Shown piece by piece: positions 41,646 through 51,346 of a DNA stretch of 64,000 nucleotides. This stretch comes from Sporanaerobacter acetigenes DSM 13106 (GTDB taxonomy: Bacteria > Bacillota > Clostridia > Tissierellales > Sporanaerobacteraceae), in contig NZ_FQXR01000006.1 in the NCBI RefSeq assembly GCF_900130025.1, positions 124,001 to 188,000 of the forward strand, read 5' to 3'. The first letter of the stretch is position 1. Every line of letters begins with the position of its first letter. The notes under the pieces are model-generated. The model was not told the origin of the DNA. It ran no database searches and saw nothing but the letters and a program-made list of their open reading frames with translations. The position numbers were made by a program, and so were the translations under genes.

Positions 41646-42320
41646 TTAAAGCATCCAATCTTCCCTCATGTATAATTTAATAGGAAAGATTTCACCTTCT
41701 AAATCTTCTGGAAGTTTTTTAGCAACATCTTCTAATGCAACTATATATTTAATTGGTATATCTAGCTTTTGAGAAAGCTCTGATGCCAATTTCTGGCCCT
41801 TCATAACATCTTCAACTGTTGTACTCTTTAGCATATGGGTATTGTTGATAATTCCTGTAACTTTAGCTCTTGCAATACCTTCTATACCATTTAGGTATCC
41901 TACTGCCTTTTCTACAGTACTAGTTTCAGGTCTATTTGCATTTAATACATAGTACATTTCATATTCTCCATCTTTAAGCAATTCATGATAACGTCCTAAT
42001 ACTCTGGCACCCGCTGGATCTCCTCCTACATCTAATATTGTATCAAATGTACTATCTTCCAATGGACCATAAGCTTCTGCTGAAATAGCAGGAATGTCTA
42101 CTGCAGAAGCTTTTATGGAACTAGAAATAACTTTGATACCTAATTCATTCAATATCTCTTCTTTTTCTCTACTTCTAAAATACAAATTTACCACATCTAA
42201 ATCAACCAATGCAACTTTTTTGCCTTCTTTGGCCAATTTCACAGCATAGTTTATACTAAATTCAGTTTTGCCACTACCATAGTGACCAATTATGATTCTG
42301 ATTCTATTTTCCTTTGACAT
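41646..42320 (-). CDS. P-loop ATPase inside the oxidoreductase operon
   Basis: A 224-residue SIMIBI-type ATP-binding protein: GHYGSGKTEFSINYAVKL (Walker A) near residue 12, VALVDLDVVNLYFRSREK near 38 and DVGGDPAGARVLGRYHELL near 95. No cysteine cluster motif. This protein is often found in clostridial oxoacid oxidoreductase or kinase operons, but no function is known to me. It may help in assembly or cofactor loading of the neighbouring enzyme; that is a guess from position. Confidence 0.75.
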   Translation of the reverse strand: MSKENRIRIIIGHYGSGKTEFSINYAVKLAKEGKKVALVDLDVVNLYFRSREKEEILNELGIKVISSSIKASAVDIPAISAEAYGPLEDSTFDTILDVGGDPAGARVLGRYHELLKDGEYEMYYVLNANRPETSTVEKAVGYLNGIEGIARAKVTGIINNTHMLKSTTVEDVMKGQKLASELSQKLDIPIKYIVALEDVAKKLPEDLEGEIFPIKLYMREDWML

Positions 42321-42334
42321 ATTTTCACCTTATT

Positions 42335-43408
42335 CTATAAGTATTCTTTTGGACTTTCTTCTCCCCTTAGAACTCTAAGTCCTCCTTCTGCCAAAGCTGT
42401 CAATTCATCTTCTCCAGGATAAATATATACATTAGAGATAAACTCTACTCTATCTTTTATCCAATCAATAAACATCTTGTCATAAGCTATTCCACCTGTG
42501 ATAAGTATTCCATCTACATCGCCTTTAAGCACTGCTGCACAACTGCCAATTTCTTTAGCGACTTGATAAGCCATTGCTTCATAAACTAATTTTGCTTCTT
42601 CATTTCCATTTTCAATCATTTTATCTACTTCTCTTGCATCATTTGTTCCAAGATAAGAAACCAATCCACCATTTCCTTTTACCTTTTTCATCATTTCATC
42701 AAGAGTGTATTTTCCTGAATAACAAAGCCTAATTAAATCTCCAACTGGAAGACCGCCTGAACGCTCTGGTGAAAATGGTCCTTCCCCATCAAGAGCATTG
42801 CTTACATCTATTATTCTACCTTTTCTATGAGCACCTACAGATATTCCTCCACCCAAGTGAGCTACTATAAGATTCATTTCTTCATATTTTTTCTCTTGTT
42901 TAGATGCATGTTTTCTTGCTATGGCCTTTTGATTTAGAGCATGTACTACACTTTTTCTCTTTATATCAGCCATTCCTGAAATTCTTGCTATATCTTCCAT
43001 TTCATCAACAACTGTTGGATCTACTATATAAGAAGGTTTGCCTATTGTTGCAGCAATTTCATGTGCAATTATGCCTCCAAGATTTGAAGCATGTTGTCCT
43101 TGTACACCAATCCTTAAATCCTCCAACATTTTTTCATTAACACTATATGTTCCACCTTCTATAGGTTTTAACATTCCTCCTCTACCTACTACTGCGCTTA
43201 AAGATTCAATTTCTATTCCATTCTTCTTTAAAGACTCAACTATTATATTTTTTCTAAATTCATACTGATCATATATCTTTTCATATTTAGATAATTCTTC
43301 AGTAGAATGTCTAAGAGTTTCTTCAAATATTGTATTTTCATTTTCAAATACAGCAATTTTAGTAGAAGTACTACCTGGATTTATAACTAAAAGTCTATAG
43401 ATTTCCAT
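42335..43408 (-). CDS. buk: Butyrate kinase family protein, second copy
   Basis: A 357-residue acetokinase-family enzyme: [53 protein letters not shown] and [15 protein letters not shown] are the nucleotide and acyl-phosphate motifs. It converts an acyl phosphate and ADP to the acid and ATP. Here the substrate is probably isobutyryl, isovaleryl or butyryl phosphate from the phosphotransacylase. It is a paralogue of the gene at 44328-45413; the two flank ptb. Confidence 0.92.
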   Translation of the reverse strand: MEIYRLLVINPGSTSTKIAVFENENTIFEETLRHSTEELSKYEKIYDQYEFRKNIIVESLKKNGIEIESLSAVVGRGGMLKPIEGGTYSVNEKMLEDLRIGVQGQHASNLGGIIAHEIAATIGKPSYIVDPTVVDEMEDIARISGMADIKRKSVVHALNQKAIARKHASKQEKKYEEMNLIVAHLGGGISVGAHRKGRIIDVSNALDGEGPFSPERSGGLPVGDLIRLCYSGKYTLDEMMKKVKGNGGLVSYLGTNDAREVDKMIENGNEEAKLVYEAMAYQVAKEIGSCAAVLKGDVDGILITGGIAYDKMFIDWIKDRVEFISNVYIYPGEDELTALAEGGLRVLRGEESPKEYL

Positions 43409-43422
43409 TTAATATCTCCTTT

Positions 43423-44328
43423 CTAATTCTTTGATGCCATTAGAACACCTAATGCAATAGAATATAATTTTGCTTCTTCAGTATCAGAACGAGATGTCAA
43501 AACTATTGGAGCACTTGTTCCTACTATAAGTCCTGCATTTTTTGCTCCTGCAAAAAATGTTAATGATTTGTACAATACATTTCCAGCTTCTATATTAGGT
43601 ACAACCAATATATCTGCATCTCCAGCTACAGGACTGTCTATTCCTTTGTGTTTTGCTGCCTCTTTTGATATTGCATTGTCTAATGCCAAAGGTCCACCAA
43701 CTATACAGTCTGTTATTTCTCCATTTTTATTCATATCTTCCAATTCTTTGGCATGGACAGTTGCTTCCATCTTAGGGGAAACCTTTTCCCTTGCACATAC
43801 TATAGCAACTTTTGGATTATCTATATCTAAACTATGTGCAAAAGATACAGCATTTTCTACTATTTCTTTCTTTTGATTTAAATCAGGATGTATATTCATA
43901 GCAGCATCAGTTATAGTAAGTATTTTTTCATATGTTGGTACACTAAATACAGCCACATGACTTATAACTTTTCCAGTTCTAAGCCCAATTTCACTATCTA
44001 GAACTTGCTTCATGATAATAGCTGTATCTATAATGCCTTTCATGACTACATCAGCACTTCCTGAGCTGACAAGACTTACAGCTTTTCTACAAGCTAAAAC
44101 ATTATCCACTTCATCTATAACTTCAAATTGTGCTAAATCTAATCCTACCTCCTTTGCAACTTTCTCAATTTCTTTCTTGTCTCCTACCAATATTGCATCT
44201 GCAATTCCTAGTTCTTTTGCTTTTTTTACAGCCAAAAGTACTTCTCTGTCCTGAGCCACTGCAACTGCTAATTTCTTTGGCCCCTTCTTTTTTGCCAATT
44301 CCAATAAGTCATCAAAGCCTTTTGCCAT
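43423..44328 (-). CDS. ptb: Phosphate butyryltransferase
   Basis: A 301-residue phosphotransacylase of the acetyl/butaryl family (Pta/Ptb). KLAVAVAQDREVLLAVKKAKELG at the N terminus, DVVMKGIIDTAIIMKQVLD near residue 95, HVAVFSVPTYEKILTITDAAMN near 125 and PVAGDADILVVPNIEAGNVLYKSL near 225 are typical. Acyl-CoA and phosphate give acyl phosphate for the two kinases. Start overlaps the stop of the upstream kinase. Confidence 0.93.
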   Translation of the reverse strand: MAKGFDDLLELAKKKGPKKLAVAVAQDREVLLAVKKAKELGIADAILVGDKKEIEKVAKEVGLDLAQFEVIDEVDNVLACRKAVSLVSSGSADVVMKGIIDTAIIMKQVLDSEIGLRTGKVISHVAVFSVPTYEKILTITDAAMNIHPDLNQKKEIVENAVSFAHSLDIDNPKVAIVCAREKVSPKMEATVHAKELEDMNKNGEITDCIVGGPLALDNAISKEAAKHKGIDSPVAGDADILVVPNIEAGNVLYKSLTFFAGAKNAGLIVGTSAPIVLTSRSDTEEAKLYSIALGVLMASKN

Positions 44329-45413
44329 TAGTATAACACCTCATTTTCATAAATTTTTTCATTTTCTTCTCCTTTAAGAACTCTTAAAACTCCCTCATTC
44401 AGTGCTTTCATTTCATCTTCTCCTGGATAAACCACTACTTCTGCAATAAATCCTACCATATTCTTTATTATATCTACTAAATACTCTGAATAAGCTAGTC
44501 CACCTGTAAGTATGATATTATCTACTTTACCTTCTAGAGCTGTTGCCATAGCTCCTATTTCTTTTCCTATTTGATAAGCCATTGCACTATAAATCAATTG
44601 TGCATACTCATCACCATTTTTTATTCTTTCTTCTATTTCTCTTCCATCTGTAGTTCCAAGATAAGATACTAATCCACCTTTTCCTTTTATTTTTATTTTC
44701 ATTTCATCAAAAGTATATTTTCCTGAATAACAGAGTCGCACCAAGTCTCCTACCGGAAGACTTCCTGTTCTTTCAGGCGAAAATGGTCCCATTTCACTAG
44801 CATTGTTTGCATCCACTATTTTGCCAAGTTTAACTGGAGATACTGATATTCCTCCACCTAAATGAGCTACAACAAGATTTAATTCACTTAAATCTTTTCC
44901 AAGTTCTTCAGCTCTTCTATGAGATACTGCCTTAATATTTAAAGCATGTACTAAAGATCTTCTTTCTATTTCCTTAAGTCCAGAAATCCTAGCTATGTCT
45001 TCAAACTCATCGACAGCCACTGGATCTACTATAAAGGATTTAATTTTCTCACCATCTGCAATACCTTTTGCTAAAATTCCACCTAAATTTGAAGCATGTT
45101 CACCTTGTATCCCTATTTTTAAATCCTCTATCATCTTTTCAGTAACAACATAAGTTCCACCAGGTATAGATCTAAGTAATCCTCCTCTACCTACTACTGC
45201 TATTAAAGAAGATGTACTTATGCCTTCAGATTGTAACCATTCATATATTAAATTTAATCTATAATCATATTGATCTGGAATTTTCTTGTATTTTTCCAAT
45301 TCCCTAGCACTGTGTTCAATTTTTTTCACCTTAATCATTTCTTTTCCTTTATAAATAGCAACTTTTGTAGAAGTAGAACCTGGATTTATAGCTAGCACAT
45401 ACTCTCTATTCAT
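44328..45413 (-). CDS. buk: Butyrate kinase family protein, first copy
   Basis: A 361-residue butyrate/branched-chain fatty-acid kinase: [54 protein letters not shown] and NIILTGGLAYSEYLV. Nearly half of its residues agree by eye with the second copy, so the pair comes from duplication and may differ in chain preference. It starts 13 nt after cdaR, the SD lying in that gap; there is no terminator or visible promoter between, so it is probably on the cdaA-cdaR transcript. Confidence 0.92.
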   Translation of the reverse strand: MNREYVLAINPGSTSTKVAIYKGKEMIKVKKIEHSARELEKYKKIPDQYDYRLNLIYEWLQSEGISTSSLIAVVGRGGLLRSIPGGTYVVTEKMIEDLKIGIQGEHASNLGGILAKGIADGEKIKSFIVDPVAVDEFEDIARISGLKEIERRSLVHALNIKAVSHRRAEELGKDLSELNLVVAHLGGGISVSPVKLGKIVDANNASEMGPFSPERTGSLPVGDLVRLCYSGKYTFDEMKIKIKGKGGLVSYLGTTDGREIEERIKNGDEYAQLIYSAMAYQIGKEIGAMATALEGKVDNIILTGGLAYSEYLVDIIKNMVGFIAEVVVYPGEDEMKALNEGVLRVLKGEENEKIYENEVLY

Positions 45414-45426
45414 ACTTTCACTCCTT

Positions 45427-46641
45427 CTATTCTTTTTTCAAGGTAACTCTTATACTAGATGGTGAAATACTTTCTAGCTTAGATCCTTGCAAATCTCCTA
45501 TATTTATTTTTACATCATAAGTCCCTTCACCCAATCCATTTAAATCTATTTCTGGAGAAATAGATTCTTTAGTTATTACATTTAGGATTGCCTCAGGGCC
45601 TTTAAGGGTAATAACTATATTCCCATAGGAGTCAGCATCTTCAGCAGTTAAATCTACACTTAAATTTTTAATATTTATTTCATTAAAATTATATTCAAAA
45701 GTCTTAGTTTCAATTTTTTCTAAATTTAGTTTAACACTTATTTTTTGCTCTGGATTTAATAGTTCTACTCCTTCAGGCAATATCAAATTTACATCAACAG
45801 AGCGCTTATCCATAAGTTCATTTACATCAACGGGACTCGTTTTAATAGAATTAATACTACCAATTAAATCTCCATATCCTTTTATATCTACACGACTTGG
45901 TGAAACACCAAGATTAGTTATTTCAACATCACTTGGAAATTCTCCTTCTGTTTGAATTTCAATTGGTACGGATTTTGTTCTATATACAGGAATGTAAATA
46001 TCTACTCTATTTGGATCTTTTTCCACGCCTCTTACTTCATTTCCTCCATCATCTACTAGCTTAATAGGAACTGTAATATTTATATCGCTGGTCCTTTCCG
46101 AGACATCTACAATTGCCAATACTTCAGAGACAGAATTGACCCAACTTTTAGGACCTTTCAAAAAGACTAATTGAGGTTTTACTTCAGCTTCTCCAATACT
46201 ATAGCCATTTGGAAGCTTGCCATTGGTTTTTATTGTAACTTTCTTTCCCTCAGATACAATTTTTTCAAAGACAAAAGGTACTTCCTTTGGACTATAATCT
46301 ACCAATTCTACCTTACTTGGAACCTCTAAATAAATGGGAACTTTCTTGGTTCCCTCTGAATATCCACTTAAATCAATTTTTGCCACAATATCTTTATCTC
46401 TGATTTTTAGAACATCACTTCTTCTACCTGAAACTTTTACATTCACTTTTACTTCTTGTGGTTCCATTAAAACTATGCCTGAACGATCTAAAGTCTCTAA
46501 ATTTCTAAAAGCAACATCCACATTTTTATATTCTTTTGTTATTCTAGGATTGACATCATTCATTACATAGCTCCATAAAATAATAGCTATGACTAAGGCA
46601 AAAATCTTGACAGTCAGATCACTCTTCTTCTCCTTGTTCAT
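45427..46641 (-). CDS. cdaR: CdaR/YbbR-domain regulator of c-di-AMP synthase
   Basis: A 404-residue membrane-anchored protein. One helix at residues 12-28 (IFALVIAIILWSYVM) is followed by four YbbR-type beta repeats facing outside the cell (for example NVKVSGRRSDVLKIRDKDI, LKGPKSWVNSVSEVLAIVDV, ITLKGPEAILNVI). CdaR binds CdaA and controls c-di-AMP synthesis in other Firmicutes. Its start overlaps the cdaA end by 23 nt. In the common order glmM follows; here a butyrate kinase gene does. Confidence 0.92.
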   Translation of the reverse strand: MNKEKKSDLTVKIFALVIAIILWSYVMNDVNPRITKEYKNVDVAFRNLETLDRSGIVLMEPQEVKVNVKVSGRRSDVLKIRDKDIVAKIDLSGYSEGTKKVPIYLEVPSKVELVDYSPKEVPFVFEKIVSEGKKVTIKTNGKLPNGYSIGEAEVKPQLVFLKGPKSWVNSVSEVLAIVDVSERTSDINITVPIKLVDDGGNEVRGVEKDPNRVDIYIPVYRTKSVPIEIQTEGEFPSDVEITNLGVSPSRVDIKGYGDLIGSINSIKTSPVDVNELMDKRSVDVNLILPEGVELLNPEQKISVKLNLEKIETKTFEYNFNEINIKNLSVDLTAEDADSYGNIVITLKGPEAILNVITKESISPEIDLNGLGEGTYDVKINIGDLQGSKLESISPSSIRVTLKKE

Positions 46642-47467
46642 CTTTCCGCCTCCACTTTATTAAAAAACTTTGTCTCTGCTCTTTAGGTTTATATAAATCT
46701 AAAAGTATTTGCTTCAATGTCTTCACATCCAAATACCTTGCTAAACTTCCATTTTCAGCTACAGATATAGCCCCTGTTTCTTCTGAAACAACAATAGCTA
46801 AACAATCAGATTTTTCCGAAACTCCCAAAGCCGCTCTATGTCTAGTACCTAGCTCCTTACTCAAAGACATGTTATCCGTTAAGGGCAAGAAACATCCAGC
46901 TGCTTTAACTATATCTTCCTTTATTACTACTGCTCCATCATGTAGCGGTGTATTGGGTATAAATATATTTATAAGTAAGCCACTAGATATTTTCCCATCT
47001 ATTCTAGTTCCAGTTTCTACAACTTCATTCAATCCAGTTTCCCTTTCCATAACTATAAGTGCTCCAATTTTTTGTCTAGAAAGTGAAGCAACAGCATCTA
47101 CTATTTCATCTACAGCCTCATTTACATTCTCATCTTTTATCTCCATAAAAGATTTAGTAAAAAATCTACTTCTCCCCAAATATTCCAAAGCTCTTCTAAG
47201 TTCGGGTTGAAACACAATAAGGATTGCAAGGACCCCAACAGTCATAGTTTTTTCTAATATCCAATAAACTGTATAGAGTTCAAGCCATTCGCTTATTTTA
47301 GTAGCAACAAATAAAACTAAGATTCCTTTAGTCAATTGTTCTGCTCTAGTTTCTCTTATAAGCATAAACAATTTATAAAAAGCAAAGGCAACTATTAAAA
47401 TATCTATTATGTCTCTAATTCTAATATTTAGAAACAATTCTTTTAAATATTGCAAGGCCCCACACAT
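46619..47467 (-). CDS. cdaA: Diadenylate cyclase CdaA
   Basis: A 282-residue membrane enzyme forming c-di-AMP from two ATP. Three helices in residues 15-85 are followed by the DAC domain with the DGA motif in NTPLHDGAVVIKED near residue 178 and RHR in LGTRHRAALGVSE near 210. Its product acts in cell-wall and osmotic control and is the ligand of the riboswitch at 35785-35916. It heads the run cdaA-cdaR-buk-ptb-buk. The ATG at 47467 has only AAGG in contact with it, so the exact start is not certain. Confidence 0.93.
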   Translation of the reverse strand: MCGALQYLKELFLNIRIRDIIDILIVAFAFYKLFMLIRETRAEQLTKGILVLFVATKISEWLELYTVYWILEKTMTVGVLAILIVFQPELRRALEYLGRSRFFTKSFMEIKDENVNEAVDEIVDAVASLSRQKIGALIVMERETGLNEVVETGTRIDGKISSGLLINIFIPNTPLHDGAVVIKEDIVKAAGCFLPLTDNMSLSKELGTRHRAALGVSEKSDCLAIVVSEETGAISVAENGSLARYLDVKTLKQILLDLYKPKEQRQSFLIKWRRKDEQGEEE

Positions 47468-47580
47468 CCTTATATTCTATTTTAGCATAACACAATATAA
47501 TTCTATTATATAACAAATAATTGTTAAATTAAATAAATACAGATGAAAATTAATAATATATATATTAATTTTTATTAATT

Positions 47581-47615
47581 AAAAAAGTCAGATATTATTG
47601 CTGACTGACTTTTTT
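47581..47615 (-). terminator. Terminator overlapping the end of the CapA gene
   Basis: AAAAAAGTCAG/CTGACTTTTTT, 11 bp, loop 13 nt. The left part of the stem on the minus strand codes for the last codons of the CapA-like protein. Confidence 0.8.
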
Positions 47616-48788
47616 CATTGTATTTTCATAAGATTCCTTAATTTTCGTCAAAATTTCCTGATTGGTTTCTTTATCTATAAATTCATCAATAGGTATTATT
47701 TCATATTTAGCTTTCCCATCAATATTATATTTTTTAACCCATGTAGGTATATATTTAACGTTTTTAATAATAGTCTCGCCTTTGGCAAAATCCTTTTCCA
47801 CTTCTATATTTATCATGATTCCATCTTCTGTATACTTGTTTTTTATAGTTTCTCTTCGCTGATTTGACAAAAAATTTCCCAGGGAATATATGATAAAATT
47901 ATCTTTTCCACCATATTCTACAATTTCCGTCTTTTGAATAACATGAGGATGACTGCCAAATACTATATTTGCACCCCATTCTACCATTTTTCTTCCCAAT
48001 TTCATTTGCTCTTCTGAAGGCTCCATTTGATATTCGTTTCCCCAATGAATAAACACAACTACTATATCTGAACCCATTTCCTTCAATTTATATATATCCT
48101 TTTTTATCTTGTCCTCATCTATGATATTTATCATATAACTCAATTCTTCTTGTGACAATGTACATTCCATTCCATTGCAACCATAAGTATAAGAAAGTAA
48201 ACCTATATTTATATCATTAACTTTTTCAATGAGTAATGGTTCGTTTTTTTCACGATAAGTTCCAATATTTTTAAGTCCAATTGTTTCAATATTATCTATG
48301 GTTGATAAAAGGCCATTTTTTCCTTGATCTAATGCATGGTTATTCGCCGTAGACAATATATCAAATCCTGCATAAGATAATGCTTCTAAAGATTCCATAG
48401 GTGAATTGAAATTTGGATATCCCTTAAATCCTATATTTTCCCCAGCTGTAACTGTTTCAAAATTTACCAATGCTAAATCTGCAGCTTCTACATATTTTTT
48501 TACATATTTAAAATTATCTTTGAAATCATAAGCATGTGTACTTGAATCATAAGCTCCCTTTATTTGAGGAGCATGAAACATAACATCCCCTGCTGCCAAT
48601 ATAGTCGCAGTGGTCTTTCTATCTTCAATTGGCTTTTCTTTTTCAATTTTTTTTTCTTCTTCATGGGAAATCATATCATTGCTTGTCTCATCTTTAGGAA
48701 CAGAGTTCATATAAAAAGAATAGTAAAGAGAAGAGAAAAGCAATATCAACAATAAAGCAAATATAATATATATTTTTTTATTTTTCAT
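47595..48788 (-). CDS. CapA-family (PgsA-like) metallophosphatase-fold protein
   Basis: A 397-residue protein with an N-terminal membrane anchor (residues 7-25), an acidic/Lys linker to about residue 60, then the CapA domain facing outside: AAGDVMFHAPQI, ALVNFETV, STANNHALDQGKNGL, VVFIHWGNEYQ and VVFGSHPHVIQKTE carry the Asp, Asn and His residues of a calcineurin-like metal site. CapA proteins serve poly-gamma-glutamate or other surface polymer export, but no capBC genes are near. ATG at 48788 has AAGGAG upstream. Confidence 0.88.
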   Translation of the reverse strand: MKNKKIYIIFALLLILLFSSLYYSFYMNSVPKDETSNDMISHEEEKKIEKEKPIEDRKTTATILAAGDVMFHAPQIKGAYDSSTHAYDFKDNFKYVKKYVEAADLALVNFETVTAGENIGFKGYPNFNSPMESLEALSYAGFDILSTANNHALDQGKNGLLSTIDNIETIGLKNIGTYREKNEPLLIEKVNDINIGLLSYTYGCNGMECTLSQEELSYMINIIDEDKIKKDIYKLKEMGSDIVVVFIHWGNEYQMEPSEEQMKLGRKMVEWGANIVFGSHPHVIQKTEIVEYGGKDNFIIYSLGNFLSNQRRETIKNKYTEDGIMINIEVEKDFAKGETIIKNVKYIPTWVKKYNIDGKAKYEIIPIDEFIDKETNQEILTKIKESYENTMKKVSQQ

Positions 48789-48850
48789 AAAGTTCTCCTT
48801 AAAATGTTTCATACTAATATTTTACACTTAAAATACATTTTCTTCAACAT

Positions 48851-49558
48851 CTATTCTCTTTCTCTTTTTTCTCCTCTAAATCTAGATTTAGAATCATATA
48901 AATACTTGCTAAGCCTTCTTTCATTTAGCCACCATAAATATACAACATAAGGCAAAAATATTATGGTCAATTGGGGAATATTGGCCATGAGTATAAAATC
49001 AAATATACCATGAAAAATAATTGGCATATATAATGATTTTCTATAGTTTCTTTTCTTTCTTCCCTCCTCTTGGCTAAATTTTGCTAATGATAAATAATAT
49101 CCCATAGTCACAGCAAATACACCATGAGCTGGAACTGAAAGTACTCCTCTGTAAAGCCCAATATATGGATTATAGCTATATCTATATACCACATATATCA
49201 CATTTTCTACTGTAGCAAATCCCATAGATGAAAACACAGAATAAACTATCCCATCTAATTTTTCATTAAAATATTTTGTTTTATATGCAGTTTTCAATAC
49301 TACTAATCTTTTAAAATACTCTTCCGTAAATCCCGCTACTATAAAAGCGGTATAGAAAGCTCCAAATACACCAGGAAATACATTGAAATAGCTTAAAAAT
49401 TGTTCTACAAAAATAGTTGGAATAACTGCCAATGCGCCCAATATGTAAGTTAAAAGAAGGGTTTTTAAAGGTTCTCTATCATATCTATCACTTAAATATA
49501 TACCTACTATTATAGCTATTGCTGGTGTTATTGCAATGATAAATAATCTCGCATTCAA
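48851..49558 (-). CDS. PrsW-family membrane protease
   Basis: A 235-residue integral membrane protein with about seven helices. The family residues are present: EEYFKRL in AGFTEEYFKRLVVLK (double Glu) near residue 85, GFATVENVIYV near 117 (Glu), SVPAHGVFAVTMGYY near 150 (His) and PIIFHGIFDF near 187 (His), which form the metal site. In Bacillus PrsW cuts the anti-sigma factor RsiW. No sigma/anti-sigma pair is in the window. The start is TTG at 49558 with GGAGG 8 nt upstream. Confidence 0.88.
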   Translation of the reverse strand: MNARLFIIAITPAIAIIVGIYLSDRYDREPLKTLLLTYILGALAVIPTIFVEQFLSYFNVFPGVFGAFYTAFIVAGFTEEYFKRLVVLKTAYKTKYFNEKLDGIVYSVFSSMGFATVENVIYVVYRYSYNPYIGLYRGVLSVPAHGVFAVTMGYYLSLAKFSQEEGRKKRNYRKSLYMPIIFHGIFDFILMANIPQLTIIFLPYVVYLWWLNERRLSKYLYDSKSRFRGEKRERE

Positions 49559-49602
49559 AAAATTCACCTCCACATTCTACTTAATAGTATTTGATTTTTT
49601 TA

Positions 49603-49643
49603 AAAAAATAACCCCAAGCATTAATGCTTGAAGGTTATTTTTT
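49603..49643 (-). terminator. Terminator after ptsI
   Basis: AAAAAATAACC/GGTTATTTTTT with an inner CAAGCAT/ATGCTTG stem; the 5' arm on the minus strand overlaps the last ptsI codons. Confidence 0.85.
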
Positions 49644-51333
49644 CATCTATATATTGTTTAACTTGTAGAGGGGTTTCTAAATTTAAAACTTCTTCAATCA
49701 TATTTTCCATTTCAACTTTCGAAATGTTTTTAATTGTATATCTTGCTTTCAGTATAGAAGAAGCACTCATACTAAATTCATCAAGTCCCATTCCTAAAAG
49801 TATCGGAATAAGCCTTTCATCTCCAGCAGCTTCTCCACACATACCTACCCAAATTCCTTCTTTATGACCATTTTCTATAGTCATTTTGATAAGTCTAAGC
49901 ACTGCTGGATGGTATTGGCTGTATAAGTAAGATATGTTTTCATTTCCTCTATCTACTGCAAGAGTATATTGAATAAGGTCATTTGTTCCTATGCTGAAGA
50001 AATCCACTTCCTTGGCAAAAACATCAGATTGTATTGCTGCAGAAGGTATTTCAACCATTATCCCCACTTCTATATTTTCATTAAATGGAATATTTTCAGC
50101 TCTTAATTCACTTTTCATTTCTTCAAGAATTTGCTTTGCATCCCTAAATTCTTTTAAGTTAGATACCATAGGGAACATTATCTTTACATTTCCATATGCA
50201 CTAGCTCTCAATATAGCTCTCAATTGAACTTTAAATATATCTACTCTATCTAAACAAAGTCTAATAGCTCTATAGCCTAAAAATGGATTCATTTCTTTTG
50301 GCATTTCTAGATATGGTAGTTCCTTATCCCCACCTACATCAAGAGTTCTAATAACTAGTGGCCTTCCTTCTAATTTTTCTGCTACAATTTTATAGGATTT
50401 AAATTGTTCTTCTTCTGTAGGTAGTTTATCTCTGTCCATATATAAGAATTCTGTTCTATACAGTCCTACTCCTTCTCCGCCATTTTCAATTACTTTATCT
50501 ATATCCTTTGGAGTACCTATATTGCCAGCAATTTCAACCTTATGATCATCTTTTGAAATACTTTTACTATTTTTTAATTCTTTCAATTTATTTTTAAATT
50601 CTTCAAATGCTTTTCTTTTTTCTTTATAAGCATTTATTTCATCTTGAGTTGGATTTATAATTATGGTTCCTTCATCTCCATCAATGATGATTATGTCATT
50701 GCTTTTAACTGCTTTTGTTATATCTTTTACTCCAACAACTGCAGGAAGCTCTAAGGTTCTAGCCATAATAGAAGTATGGGATGTTCTACCTCCAACTTCG
50801 GTTACAAAGCCAAGTACCTTATCTTTTCTCATCTGAGCAGTATCAGATGGAGCTAAATCTTTTGAAACAATAATGCATTCTTCTTCTAAAGTAGATAAAC
50901 TTATATTTTCTATACCCATCAAATTGTTTATAAGCCTTTTAGATATATCTTTTATATCAGCAGCTCTTTCTTTTAAATATTCATTGTCCATATTTTCTAA
51001 TATAGAAATATAATTATTTGAGGCTTCTTGAACTCCCCATTCTGCATTTACATTTTCATCTTCTATTTTTCCTTTTATAAGACCAATAAATTCTGGATCT
51101 TCTAGCATCAGTTTATGAGCAGAAAATATTTCAGCCTCTTTTTCTCCTAAATTTTTTAAAGCATACTCATGAATAGATTTAACTTCCTTTAAACTCTTTT
51201 CAATAGCATCATTTAATTTAGCTATTTCATCAGAGCTGCTTTCTATGTTTTTCTTTTCAACTTTTATTTCTATTTCTTCCTTTAAAAATACTTTCCCAAT
51301 AGAAATACCGGGAGACACTCCTATACCCTTCAT
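49621..51333 (-). CDS. ptsI: PTS enzyme I
   Basis: A 570-residue phosphoenolpyruvate-protein phosphotransferase. N-terminal domain takes the phosphate on His in GGRTSHTSIMARTLELP near residue 188; the PEP-binding barrel has DGDEGTIIINP, GLYRTEFLYMDR near 295 and GTNDLIQYTLAVDRG near 455, with the catalytic Cys in GMCGEAAGD near 502. It phosphorylates HPr, whose gene ends 13 nt upstream. Last gene of the mtlR-type regulator/IIB/HPr/EI operon. Confidence 0.96.
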   Translation of the reverse strand: MKGIGVSPGISIGKVFLKEEIEIKVEKKNIESSSDEIAKLNDAIEKSLKEVKSIHEYALKNLGEKEAEIFSAHKLMLEDPEFIGLIKGKIEDENVNAEWGVQEASNNYISILENMDNEYLKERAADIKDISKRLINNLMGIENISLSTLEEECIIVSKDLAPSDTAQMRKDKVLGFVTEVGGRTSHTSIMARTLELPAVVGVKDITKAVKSNDIIIIDGDEGTIIINPTQDEINAYKEKRKAFEEFKNKLKELKNSKSISKDDHKVEIAGNIGTPKDIDKVIENGGEGVGLYRTEFLYMDRDKLPTEEEQFKSYKIVAEKLEGRPLVIRTLDVGGDKELPYLEMPKEMNPFLGYRAIRLCLDRVDIFKVQLRAILRASAYGNVKIMFPMVSNLKEFRDAKQILEEMKSELRAENIPFNENIEVGIMVEIPSAAIQSDVFAKEVDFFSIGTNDLIQYTLAVDRGNENISYLYSQYHPAVLRLIKMTIENGHKEGIWVGMCGEAAGDERLIPILLGMGLDEFSMSASSILKARYTIKNISKVEMENMIEEVLNLETPLQVKQYIDEKITFKH

Positions 51334-51346
51334 GGTATACTACCCC

